A stretch of DNA of 64,000 nt from Suillus spraguei (taxonomy: Eukaryota > Basidiomycota > Agaricomycetes > Boletales > Suillaceae), in NCBI GenBank assembly GCA_016800925.1, contig JABCPU010000013.1:62001-126000 (forward strand), in the 5' to 3' direction. A program made the translations under genes and the position numbers. Shown piece after piece: positions 49,201-58,442 of this stretch (position 1 is the first letter of the stretch; each line of letters opens with the position of its first letter). The notes under the pieces are model-generated. The model did no database searches and was not told the origin of the DNA. It saw only the letters and a program-made list of their open reading frames with translations.

Positions 49201-50119
49201 CTGACTGACGAATTTGCCAATCGCTATTGACAGGTTGTGAGTATTCATCCATCGTCGAGCTCTAGCCTTACTGATTGACGATGCTACCGATCTGTCGACA
49301 GTCAGTGAGTCTCTTCATCCTCATTTCAGCTTAAGCCTTACTCACTAAGACATTACTCATTTCACCAGGAAGTCAGTGTGTTGTTCTCTTTCAAGCTCGA
49401 TATTTGCTCACCACTGAAGTGGTGCATCCCGTAACAGACTGTAAGTGTTTGATGCTCAAGCGATTGCTCACCGACGACGTTGCGCCGATCTATTCATAGG
49501 ATGTGAGTTTCTTTATCGACTGTGAACTTTGAGCCATCGTGTTGACCAAAGATGTTACTCGTTGATAGCGTGTGAGTGCATTGAACAGCAAATGTGGTTG
49601 ATTTTCAACGTTCCATCATGACTTCAGCTTTACGATGAGCAACGTACAGAAATGCTGTCTAGGATACTCTCTGAGGTATGTTCAATTTGCCGCACGCTGT
49701 ATACACAATTCCATGTTGAAAATATGACAGGTCTCTGCCAGTGCATCACCATTGGAGCGAATTCTTCAGCTCAGTTGTGGTGAATTTTCAGGCCACGTTG
49801 CAATGAATTTACTTATATCAATCATTTAGCTGTTGTCATTATTTTGGAAAGCTCTTTCTATCTTTTCGACCAGCGACGCAATCTTCGGCTCCAGCTGAGG
49901 TCTTCCCGCAGCCCTTTGGATACCGCGCTAGAACGGTACATGGCGTCCCCGCATGCAGCTGCTGTCAGGGAAGCTGTGAGCACTGTCGTCCACACATATC
50001 AAGGGAATTCCTCTACTTGGAAAGCGATGCTAGGTCTTGAAAGTTCAGGGAGCAAGTTGATCAAAACAATTCTTGAAATTGCTTTACAGCATCGCTTGCG
50101 TAGGTTTCAACTCTCGTGA
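46212..50119 (+). CDS. P-loop GTPase containing a 32-microexon array
   Basis: The N-terminal G domain shows FRVLVIGRANAGKTTILQRV (G1), FVFHDSCGFEAGGESEFEKM (G3) and VIVVFTKFDALYDVEYAQL (G4). Leading exons are 46212-46355, 46413-46445, 46505-46677, 46726-46808, 46859-47065, 47120-47258 and 47316-47421, followed by 32 exons of 3 nt, then 49628-49675, 49731-49779 and 49830-50119. The total is 1,368 nt, or 455 residues plus stop, in 42 exons. The intron 47259-47315 starts with GC and has a TATTAAC branch-like site; without it a TAA would end the frame. The C-terminal part (SCAVVIILESSFYLFDQRRN) holds a short hydrophobic segment. It is the divergent neighbour of the GTPase at 42065-45130, with a different C-terminal architecture. 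Biological role unknown; the family is a mushroom-expanded GTPase group. Confidence 0.82.
47422..49627 (+). other. Array of 33 short introns separated by 32 three-nucleotide exons
   Basis: Starts and codons: 47485 cct, 47546 ggt, 47612 tat, 47688 att, 47757 ggt, 47833 cat, 47902 tat, 47971 cct, 48040 gat, 48102 ctt, 48166 cat, 48230 cat, 48300 ctt, 48362 acg, 48428 act, 48495 agt, 48565 aat, 48637 gcc, 48696 att, 48755 cga, 48821 aga, 48897 gaa, 48957 gtc, 49025 gat, 49095 gtt, 49165 caa, 49234 gtt, 49302 tca, 49369 gaa, 49438 act, 49500 gat, 49569 cgt. Every codon follows AG and precedes GT; 22 donors are GTGAGT, 4 are GTAAGT, and the others GTGTGT, GTGAGG, GTGCGT, GTATGT, GTGAGA and GTCAGT. 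Introns are 56-73 nt. Most have a CTAAT/CTGAT-like branch site 25-40 nt before the AG. The codons give PGYIGHYPDLHHLTTS then NAIRREVDVQVSETDR, joining HVW on the left to LYDEQRTEMLSRILSE on the right in phase 0. Confidence 0.88.
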
Positions 50120-50319
50120 TTGTAGCAATCCCGCTGATCTGTTTGTCTTCAGCCAGAACTTAATACATTACCACGTCACGATGTTTGGAGTTGAGCTCAA
50201 GTATTTTGGTGGTGAATGTCGGATTCTTGAATGGTCCGCTGAGATGGTTCACGGGTGTGGCAATGTATCGAATGGTGTACGGATCAGGATATTTAAGCAT
50301 CGACGACGTGTCTAATAAC

Positions 50320-50480
50320 GCGAAGGGTTTCGAGAAAAGAATGTTATGGATATGGAATGAAACTTCGCATGCCATGCGTTTGTCCAAAGCTGTCTACCCT
50401 TTATGTAAATCGTGACATGGAGTCATTGCATAATAAAATATGAAGGTGATTAGCAAAGTCCGGTTTCGTGGCTTTGACCT
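50320..50480 (+). repeat. Duplicated segment, copy B1 (partner 39330-39490)
   Basis: It begins about 200 nt after the GTPase stop codon and shares GTTATGGATATGGAATGAAA and flanking blocks with 39330-39490. Confidence 0.75.
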
Positions 50481-51039
50481 TTGTATTCAGGCGTAGTTTG
50501 AGAGAGGGACGGATGTAATATTCGTCAGTTCAAGACCATGCATAGCGCGAGAGTTAGAGTGAAGCTAGATGAAGAGTGAGTGAAGTTGGTGAGTTATGAA
50601 ACGCATATTACTCTCGGGAAGGTGAGAGGAGACTAAGAGAGTTGAGATCTTATATAAATAAATCAAAGTGGAGGTTGTCCAGTTTAAATTCGTTGTATGT
50701 CGAAAGGTCTGGCCAGTGCAGGAAGGCAGGGTCTGGGCGAGGCGCGTGGATCCCGGGAGAGGATTTGGAATCGACAAAAAAAAAACCTTTGGAGCGTGTT
50801 GAGTCCGAAAAGTACGCAGACCGAAAAAAAACGGGGGGCGACGGGCAAAAGGAGGCTCAAGACGAATCCTTTTGACAGGGGCGAACTCGGACGTTCACGG
50901 TGCTTCATCAATGCTTCACTAGCAAGGAAGCACGCAAAAGGGGCGAATCTTCATGTGACTGCTTACAAAGGCAGGCTACCAAACAGAAATCATCATCGAC
51001 ACACGGTGGATGTTGGCTTGGTTCCGGCACGTGAATTTG
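50481..51039. other. Unshared segment between the two duplicated blocks
   Basis: It differs from the matching interval at 39491-40454. It includes homopolymer A runs (50776-50785, 50825-50832) in a GC-richer context. Open frames here (for example 50697-51080) have low complexity and no motif. It may be an inserted element, but no terminal repeats were seen. Confidence 0.35.
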
Positions 51040-52010
51040 GAATGAAATACTCAAGGTGGACTTCTTCGACAGATTCATAATGCCTGCTTCTTGATGCTAC
51101 CGCAATTTGAGGCTGAATGAAGGTGAATGGAGGCGAATGATTTCCTTCATCAATGCTTGCTACAGACTGACCAACACCATTCATCATTGCAATACGAAAA
51201 CAGTTCAATTTCACTTGCAGGTACTTCGCCCGTCACACGATTGCTCCTTTAATTTTAACGGTCCACCTCTATCTCCGTATTTTTCAGTTTTAGGCCGTCG
51301 GACGTAGTCTTTCAAGTTGTGGGGCAGGCCTCCTCCGAACTTCCCTGACGACTTTCCACAGCTTCTTTGTTTCACCCGGACTGTGCGGCTACATCTACAT
51401 CTACATTAACGACGACCTTCTTTTGGGAGTTATGTTCGAGTTGGCCCCATATTCCCTCGTCAGAATCAGTGGACTCACAGATGGGCCCACCTGCAGTTAT
51501 GTTCCGCGGACTATTCGTAGCACTCCCTCCATGTCCCCACTTGCATATGCTGTGCATATTACTGGACGCCGTCATCCGTGAATATCGATGTCGATCCTGC
51601 AGCCGAGACAATTCAACGTACCATCTTACAAGAATTGTACCTGGCCCAGCCTGATGTAGCAGGTGCTAAAGTTGTCGCTCGCATCATATTTTTCATCCTC
51701 CCTCGACCGAATTCTAACCCAACGATATCATTGGAACACTAGAATGATCTTCCAGAAAGAATGGGACAAGGTTAACAGGCATCTCGATCATCTTAAATCT
51801 TCTGCGGTTGTTGGTGGCGATAACCCACCAATAGTTCCGAAGTCCTAAGTGTGGGAGACACTCGTATTCGGGGAGTTGCCCGAATCTGTCCTCTGTCTCA
51901 GATGCGTCGTGTTTTAACGTCGCGCCAAAGTACATGACCATGCGCTCATGTGTCAAGTATGATTTGTTGGCCAATAGACCTACTATTTCGCCACTAAGAA
52001 CTGCGGCGAC
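51040..52010 (+). repeat. Duplicated segment, copy B2 (partner 40455-41420)
   Basis: Same-orientation duplicate of 40455-41420. Reading frames are interrupted in both copies, in different places. The end of this copy lies about 90 nt outside the left arm of the inverted repeat at 52096. Confidence 0.8.
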
Positions 52011-52095
52011 CACAACGTCATGGCGTGCACGGCTGCATCATTGCGGCGCTCGCTTTTCCTATTTCCTAAAGCCTTAACATCAGGTGGTGTGTAGA

Positions 52096-52365
52096 AGTTA
52101 ATTTATGGAAAGCCAGACCACCGTGCTCTGTTTCCAAGTCTTCTACTTCTCAGAACCTTCCTAGTAAGGCAAGTGCTTCTGTTGGCCTCCGGACACCCCG
52201 TGCGACTCATCGACTGTTCAAAAATCTGAATTTTAATGACCTTTAATTATGATGCGTGCGCAAGAGCTTCGGCTGCAAGAAATATGTTTTGTGAGAACAA
52301 ACGATCAACAAATACAGTACTAAGTATCGTGAGTTTCATCTACAGAGTCGGCTGACTGAAACTTC
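52096..52365 (+). repeat. Left arm of long inverted repeat
   Basis: Matches the reverse complement of 57781-58034. The outer 180 bp are about 95 percent identical by eye (for example GGAAAGCCAGACCACCGTGC and TTGGCCTCCGGACACCCCGT); the inner part is more diverged. The alpha-kinase stop codon (52320-52322) and its last coding bases lie inside this arm. Confidence 0.85.
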
Positions 52366-55087
52366 TCTAATCCAACCCATTCACAATAATCATTGCAGAC
52401 GTGCTGCGCCTCGAACATGGTGACCGCGACTTCTATGTTCCCTTCACCAAAGATATCCTGTCCATCGCTGACCGAGCTGATTATAATAGGATGTCAACAA
52501 CCACTGGAGCCGGAGATCGAGAGCATACGCACGGGTCTGTCAATATTTGAGGGTCAGTCAGTAGTGACGTGCTTCCTGAGGGTCAACGAGTTTTGTGAGC
52601 ACAGGATTGTCATTAAGGAGAGATGCATACCTTGGTAGTCAGATATGAATGCTAAACCACCAGTCTTCACATATTGAACATGTTGAGTGAATGCGAAGAA
52701 TACCGCTAAATCATAGCCATAGTCAAGTTCGTCGAGCAAAGGATCAGCGTCCATGTTATGAATGAATTTGACAAATGCATCGTCACCGCCGTCAATGAGT
52801 TCTTTGAGCAGATAAGCTGCTCGAATAGGGCAGGGCTTCAACCCTGGCATGATGCTTTTTGAGCCCAGTTTGCCAGAGGGAGCCGCTATGACTGCTTGAC
52901 CTTGCACAAATGCTAATGCAAGGCCAGCTTGCACAAATCGTACTCGTGGTACTGGGAACGGAGGAGGACAATAGGTAGCACGTCGATGGTCGATGAAGTC
53001 GTATGTAAGTTGTAAAAGGGAGCTTGCCCAGTATAGCACGTTGGCTTCTCGAAAAAGCTTTGGCAATTCATCTACGACGGGAAACCTGCCGATCTTGAAG
53101 GCTTCAGTCGACCCGCCAGCCTGTGAAAAAACTCTGTGAAAGGGCCGTTTGACCACGATTTCGTCACGCGGAACTGAACCAAGTCCGGAAACTGGAGGAG
53201 GAGTGAGGGTGAGCCATCCTGGATGGGCCGTCTTGAACCCACCCATCCCAATAGTGCTGTCATGGGATATGTCAACCATCAACTGGCCAACATAAGACTC
53301 GGCAGTGTCGAGCGTAAATGAGCGATAATCCTTGTTTCGTAAGATCTCCATTAGAAGGCGATTAGGGATGGGGTAGAAATGTATAGTTTCACTCTGTCTT
53401 TCAAATACTAGGTACAAACACCATCCATTAGTTCATGGAAGGATATAAGCGTAGAACTCTTACCTTTCTTCACATTGAGATTTGCGGTACCACCTGACTT
53501 AAGGGCCGCTTTCAGGTCATTACGGTCGGGCGAGTGAAATATAACTGCTGGCGCAATCTTTTTGAGTGGCGGAGATGGAGGTAAAGCATTATGACTGCTC
53601 TCGGTTCGTACATGAGTCCGCTTAGTAGACAATATAGTCTGAGCTGCAGACACATCGCCCTCGAAGGCTGCACTAGTCTAGAACACATGGTTAGTTTCTC
53701 TCAGAGCTCTGAAACAGAGTGGGATTTCACCTGCTGAGCTTGTGTATAGTCATATTGCAGGGGTTCATCGTCCCCGGTTGCATCACTCTGCATGGTATGG
53801 CTCAAGGTATGACTGGTGGTATGACTGGCGGTATGACTGGCGGTATGACTGGCGGTATGACTGGCGGTATGACTGGTGGTACGACTGGTGGTACAATCGG
53901 TGGTACGACCAGTAGTATGGTTGGTGGTACGGCTGGTAGCAGCCTAAAATACATCTGATTAAGCAACCGGTTGACACGCAGAATAAAACATGATACTTTA
54001 CCTCTTCTGCAACTCGTTCCATCCAGTCTTCATATTCTAGCCAGCGTGTTTGAGGTGCGACTACCATTAATGAGAACTGTTTTGACTTGAAGATCACTGG
54101 CTTCGAAGCTTTGCGACTTGCTTGTAAGCATTGATCGAGGAAGTAAGGTTGTCCGGCCTGGTGAGTGGAGAGATCTACCCATTTTCCATCCCGCACAACA
54201 AACTCGTTGTCATACCAGACAAAATCAGAACAAAAAGTCCGGATCTTTGGCAGGATGGTATCAAGTGCGATTGTTATAAGTCCAGGTGCATCGATACGAG
54301 CATCGATATCCTTTAGGCCCTCACAAATGTTCTAGAGATATATCATTAATAACCAATCCACAATTCTGAAGATAAAACACATACCCCAATAGTAATGCCA
54401 CGACTACCCTTTCGCCTGACCCCGCCCTCATGAACAGCCGAGATTTCCAGAGAAATGGTCTGTGCTGCTGGTATGGCATACGAAAGCTTAGCCCAGCGCT
54501 CGCATTCGGACCCATAATGAGCATGGTGTGAAGAGTAACCAGAGGCCCGTGAGCCCATAGCCTGTGAATTAGAACTGGAGGGTTGGATCGGACGCTGCCA
54601 TGTTGATGGCACATTGACATTGGGACCCATGGTGGAGCGTGCCATGGCCACCACAGGTGGTGGGTTAAGTGTTGCTGAATAACTGTAAGACTCGTATGAT
54701 GTAAAATGCTATCGGTCTACTTACACTTTCGTTGCGCAGCATTGACAGATTGTCGGATAACATGTGGATCTGGCAATTCACGGTTTGACATCATGTCTCG
54801 TCCTGCAAGTGACAGCCAAGCAGACTTATCAGTGCCAGACTTCAAGTATAAGCGGTAGAAAACTCACTGTTAGTTGTGGGTCTCACGGACGTAGCTAGCT
54901 TCCCTCGGTACCGTTCATGACAAGAACTGCAGACATTACGACCTGGTTTCCCAGGGTCTATAGTGCCCACATAAAAACAGGGGTCACCCCTGAAAATCAT
55001 GGCACCGCAGGCAGGACGTTCGCATACTTGATCCTTCTTCGCAAATGCATCTTCGGTGAACTGAGATACTAATTCAAACCCAGACAT
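52320..55087 (-). CDS. Alpha-type protein kinase with N-terminal Cys-rich region
   Basis: Nine exons: 55087-54868, 54802-54725, 54674-54385, 54331-54002, 53943-53731, 53677-53464, 53407-52631, 52575-52533 and 52476-52320. All junctions are in frame, giving 773 residues. The N-terminus has paired cysteines (QVCERPACGAMIFRG, NVCSSCHERY), probably zinc-binding. A middle linker holds a Thr/Ser/His repeat. The C-terminal kinase domain shows GMGGFKTAHPGW, DEIVVKRPF (likely the ATP-binding Lys), GLAFISDYQGSTSLLTDPQI and the alpha-kinase zinc signature HVCNDYC near the end. Alpha-kinases are atypical Ser/Thr kinases related to MHCK/eEF2 kinase and are greatly expanded in mushrooms. The gene appears intact, which is notable for its position inside a long inverted repeat. 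Substrate unknown. Confidence 0.85.
53808..53905 (+). repeat. 12-bp tandem repeat inside an alpha-kinase exon
   Basis: Repeats of TATGACTGGCGG and close variants, about eight copies. On the minus strand they encode a Ser-His-Thr-Ala/Thr pattern (SHTASHTASHTAS) in the linker between the Cys-rich region and the kinase domain. The period is a multiple of three, so copy-number change keeps the frame. Confidence 0.9.
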
Positions 55088-55180
55088 TGTTGGGGTTGAG
55101 CAGAGGTGGTGAGGGATAGCAATAAAACTTGGGTACCAGAGAACGGCCCATTAAATACAAAATCTTGCTTTGACGCTTTA

Positions 55181-55600
55181 CTCTTCAGGGTAAGTCAGCT
55201 TGAACATGGTGCAGAGCAGCGCAGTGAGGATAGAGGATCAGTGAGACTCGGCCCGATTTACTCTTCAGGTAAGAACATAGTCCTGGAGATAGAGGATTCA
55301 GTGAGACTTGGCCCTTAATCCAGCGATGCCTTTGCAAGACTTGGTGACATTGTGCCTTCAAACTTCATGATCAGCCAAAGTAGATAGCTTAATTTGCATT
55401 TCAATTGTGAAAAGACCTGCTCGTCGGGTGACAAAAGTACTAGCGGAGATAGAGGATCCGGTGAGACTCCGCCTGATTTACTCTTCAGGTAAGTCAGCCT
55501 GAACATGGTGCAGAGCAGCGCAGTGAAGATAGAGGATCCAGGGATCCAGTGAGACTCGGTCCGACTTGAATTTACTCTTCAGGTAAGAACATAGCCACCG
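55181..55600 (+). repeat. Duplicated blocks each ending TTTACTCTTCAG|GTAAG
   Basis: The block GAACATGGTGCAGAGCAGCG followed by GATAGAGGATC, GTGAGACTCGG and TTTACTCTTCAGGTAAG occurs in two main copies (55199-55280 and 55500-55590), with partial copies at 55181-55200, 55285-55315 and 55445-55500. Four CTCTTCAG(G)GTAAG junctions result, at about 55190, 55268, 55490 and 55582. Each combines a pyrimidine tract, an acceptor and a donor with no exon between, or one base in the first. It lies in the leader region of the integrase gene. Confidence 0.75.
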
Positions 55601-55778
55601 ACATTCTCAACTCTGAAGACAGGAATCTCACCAGCTGCGGACACGTAATTATTGTTCTCTGGCTTGGAGCCTCAGTCGCTGCAGATATGCTTCGTCCTCG
55701 GTGGCCTTGGGAACTAAACGCTTTAAGTATTTTGTGTTTCTCCTTAGTAGTATTAGCACTGGCTGATTCATACCAGGT

Positions 55779-57690
55779 ATGCCCAACCAATACAAACCAA
55801 CTCGTGCGTATCTTTTTGATGATTTCAGACTTCGTCATTGACAATCGGCCCTAGCACCCCTTGATGAGATTGCACCTCACATCCTTCAGTTATGGAAGGC
55901 ACGTCAAACAGACAAACAGATTGTAGATGGTTTGCGGAAACATTTTGACACTGAACGTTATGGACTTGGGTGAGTACTTTCTACACTATCTCAGACATTC
56001 CAAGTCACAGCACTGACTCGCTCGCTCAAGGCTTACAAAATTTGTAGAGATCCGTCTTAGCATGGGTCTTCGACGAACTCGTCAGCAAGGGCACACCATT
56101 GAATCCATTCGCGAAGCCATGCTTGACCTACGTCAATTTTATCCCAACGCCGGAGCAAGGGAGATGATCAGCCTCCTGTTCCATGAAAAAGGCATGAGTG
56201 TAGCCAGGTACATATGTTTCGTTTTTTGTCACTTCAATGGCAGCAAGCGCAACTCATTTGGAACTTATACAGGACTGTAGTACGAGCTTATTTCGCAGCT
56301 TATGAGCCAGACCTTGTGCGGGAGCGGAAGGCACAACGTTTGAAAAGGAAACGTTTTTGGGCTGCAGGGGTCAACGACTTATTTGCCGTAGATCAACATG
56401 ATAAATGGTTAAGATTCGGTCTCGCACTGCACACTGGAATTGAGCCATTCTCAGGGCGCATCCTCTGGATCCGTGTCTGGCATTCTAACAGGAACCCACA
56501 GCTTATCCTCAGTTACTACTTAGATACCATTCAGACTCTCGGTCGTAAGTATTTCTATCCTATTAGTCACTTGAATGATTCACAAGATTATTTTAGATAT
56601 GCCTATGGTAACACAAAGCGACCCAGGTACTGAGAACTACGGTATTGCAAATGCCCACACCATGCTACGGCAATGGCATGACCCTGCATTGCAAGGCACA
56701 CTTCAGCATCGTTGGATGCGAACGAAGAAGAACGTAATGCCTGAGATTACATGGTCGCAGCTACGTAGACGTTTTACTCCCGGCTTCGAATCAATACTGG
56801 ACCGAGGAGTCAATGAAGGTTGGTATGACAGTAGCAACACGCTCCAAGTGTAAGTTTTCTGTTCATGATGCTGGTGATATATTAAATATTAATCATTGCC
56901 ACTTCAGAATGGTATTCCGTTGGGTCTTCATTCCTTGGCTACAGCGCGAACTTGATGCATACCGGGACCGCGTGAACAACACAGCGAAGCGGCGTGATCG
57001 CAACAAGGTACTTCCCCATGGTGTCCCCAATCTCATCTACAACACGCCCGAAGATTTCGGGGCTCTTGACTTCAAGGTACGTCATCATGTATCCTCCTTC
57101 TAGGTTTCTTTTCCTCACGTTTTTGTTATCATCAGATCACTGTCGAACAAGATGCTATTGACCACGTTCGGGGAGTCTACATTAATCCAAGCCATCCCGT
57201 CTTTGACCTTGTGCCTCCCAACCTGAACGATTATATCCAACTGTGCTATGAAGAAATAGGCTGTCCCATCGTTGACCGTGACTCAGCATGGACTGTCTAT
57301 CATGATTTGCTCGATAAGCTCCAGCATGGCAACAACTCCGCGCTCCTTGATGTCTCTGATGAATATTCAGATGAGGAACTGGAGGATTTACCGCTGCTCA
57401 ATAACCATCAAGATCTGCCATTCAACGAGGATGGCTACTATATGGGTGGTGTTGGCGGTGGATTAGGGCTGGGTAAGACACTGCATGACTCTCCTTTCGA
57501 CACTCTCAATTGACATCTCATATCAGATACGGTACACCATCAACAGTTGGATAGCCTCATCGAAGAGGATGAGCCTGATGTTTCTGTTGATGGAGATGTC
57601 GACCTTATAGGGCTCGATCACAATGGTCTTGTTGTTTGGGATTTCTCCGATAACGAAAGTGATGAGATTAGCATCGCTGATCAATGGTAG
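55779..57690 (+). CDS. Integrase core (rve-type, DDE) domain protein
   Basis: Eight exons: 55779-55803, 55855-55969, 56031-56207, 56273-56544, 56597-56849, 56908-57076, 57136-57472 and 57527-57690. They sum to 1,512 nt, 503 residues. The 51-nt first intron (GTGCGT...CTAG) removes a TGA at 55839. An N-terminal helix-turn-helix-like region (HILQLWKARQTDKQIVDGLR) precedes the core. Candidate catalytic residues are Asp in LFAVDQHDKW, Asp in VTQSDPGTENYG and Glu in KKNVMPEITWSQL. This spacing recalls retroviral-type integrases and Ginger/IS3EU-like transposases. The C-terminus is acidic (DEYSDEELEDLPLL, ending ISIADQW). Such proteins are common in mushroom genomes. The gene is intact and may encode the transposase for the surrounding inverted repeat; that link is an inference. 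Confidence 0.82.
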
Positions 57691-57780
57691 CCTACAGACT
57701 ACATTTTATATATAAATCTACATCATGTGACGCACTAAATGGACGCACAGGGTGTTCGCGTGTTTGTGAATGGCTGGTTT

Positions 57781-58034
57781 GAAGTTGATTCTGTAGATGA
57801 AAGTTACGACACTGAGTGCTATGTTTGTTCATCGTCTGTTCTTATATTTCTTGCAGCCGAAGCTCCTGCGCACGCATTATAATTAAAGGTCGATGAAATT
57901 TAGATTTTTGAACAGTCGTGAGTCGCACGGGGTGTCCGGAGGCCAACAGAAGCTACTTGCCTTACTAGGAAGGTTCTGAGAAGTAGAAGACTTGGAAACA
58001 GAGCACGGTGGTCTGGCTTTCCATATTAATTACT
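57781..58034 (-). repeat. Right arm of long inverted repeat
   Basis: Reverse complement of the left arm at 52096-52365. Its inner part, read on the plus strand near 57760-57810 (TTTGTGAATGGCTGG, then GATTCTGTAGATGAAAG), resembles the last codons of the alpha-kinase gene (TATTGTGAATGGGTTGG, GACTCTGTAGATGAAAC) in opposite orientation. Confidence 0.85.
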
Positions 58035-58442
58035 GGGTCACGAGTTTGAAAGCAGAGATCGAGCCCTCTCGCTTCAAGTAGTGTGTATGAGTGTGACGAG
58101 GACTTTCCGCCAGGACCTAGGTTAGTGATTGGCAGGAACAGTCTGCCCGTCGTCTAACAACTGCAGACATCCAGGTGCAAAAAATGGCAGTGGGCGTTGT
58201 GTATTGCGTGTACTTTAATCGCCGTCGTCGGAACAAGGCCAGTCAGTAGATGTAGTGGGTGCCAGCTGGTGCCGTTGAACGCGACTCCACATTCCGCTGA
58301 CTCGATAATTGCAACAGACCTGTGACCATTCTCAAAGTCCACACTTGAAGTACTGCCAGTACTACTTAGTTCAAGCACGATGTGAATTACAATATGGTCA
58401 TTATGCATCGTTTGATTAACGTGAATTTTGATTAAGACAGTA
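58035..58442. other. Spacer, 3' flank of the TPP1-like gene
   Basis: A 107-codon minus-strand frame (58154-58477) is present but has no motif. I see no supported gene. Confidence 0.4.

Larger units (their letters stand above)
52096..58034. mobile_element. Candidate 5.9-kb transposon or inverted-repeat locus carrying alpha-kinase and integrase genes
   Basis: Inverted arms at 52096-52365 and 57781-58034 enclose one complete alpha-kinase gene (minus) and one complete integrase-core gene (plus), which are divergent from a shared centre near 55.1-55.8 kb. A third copy of the outer repeat sits alone at 7110-7195, so the repeat is dispersed. I could not define a target-site duplication; both ends show TTAAT/AATTAAT-like sequence. 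The right arm also contains what looks like a relic of an alpha-kinase 3' end, so an alternative is that two inverted kinase-gene ends created the arms. Confidence 0.55.

Noticed and set aside
47422..49627. Ordinary minisatellite inside a single large intron
   Set aside because: All 32 unit borders keep AG-NNN-GT with good donor consensus even where the intron bodies have diverged. A neutral minisatellite would not keep exactly these signals.
49824..49829. Stop after MNLLISII in the GTPase C-terminus
   Set aside because: A 50-nt intron (49780-49829, GTGAAT to TTTAG) joins LQLSC to AVVIILESSF in frame and gives a longer, family-like end.
55839..55841. In-frame TGA near the start of the integrase gene, suggesting a pseudogene
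   Set aside because: A 51-nt intron (55804-55854, GTGCGT to CTAG) removes it and keeps the frame; all later junctions are also in frame.
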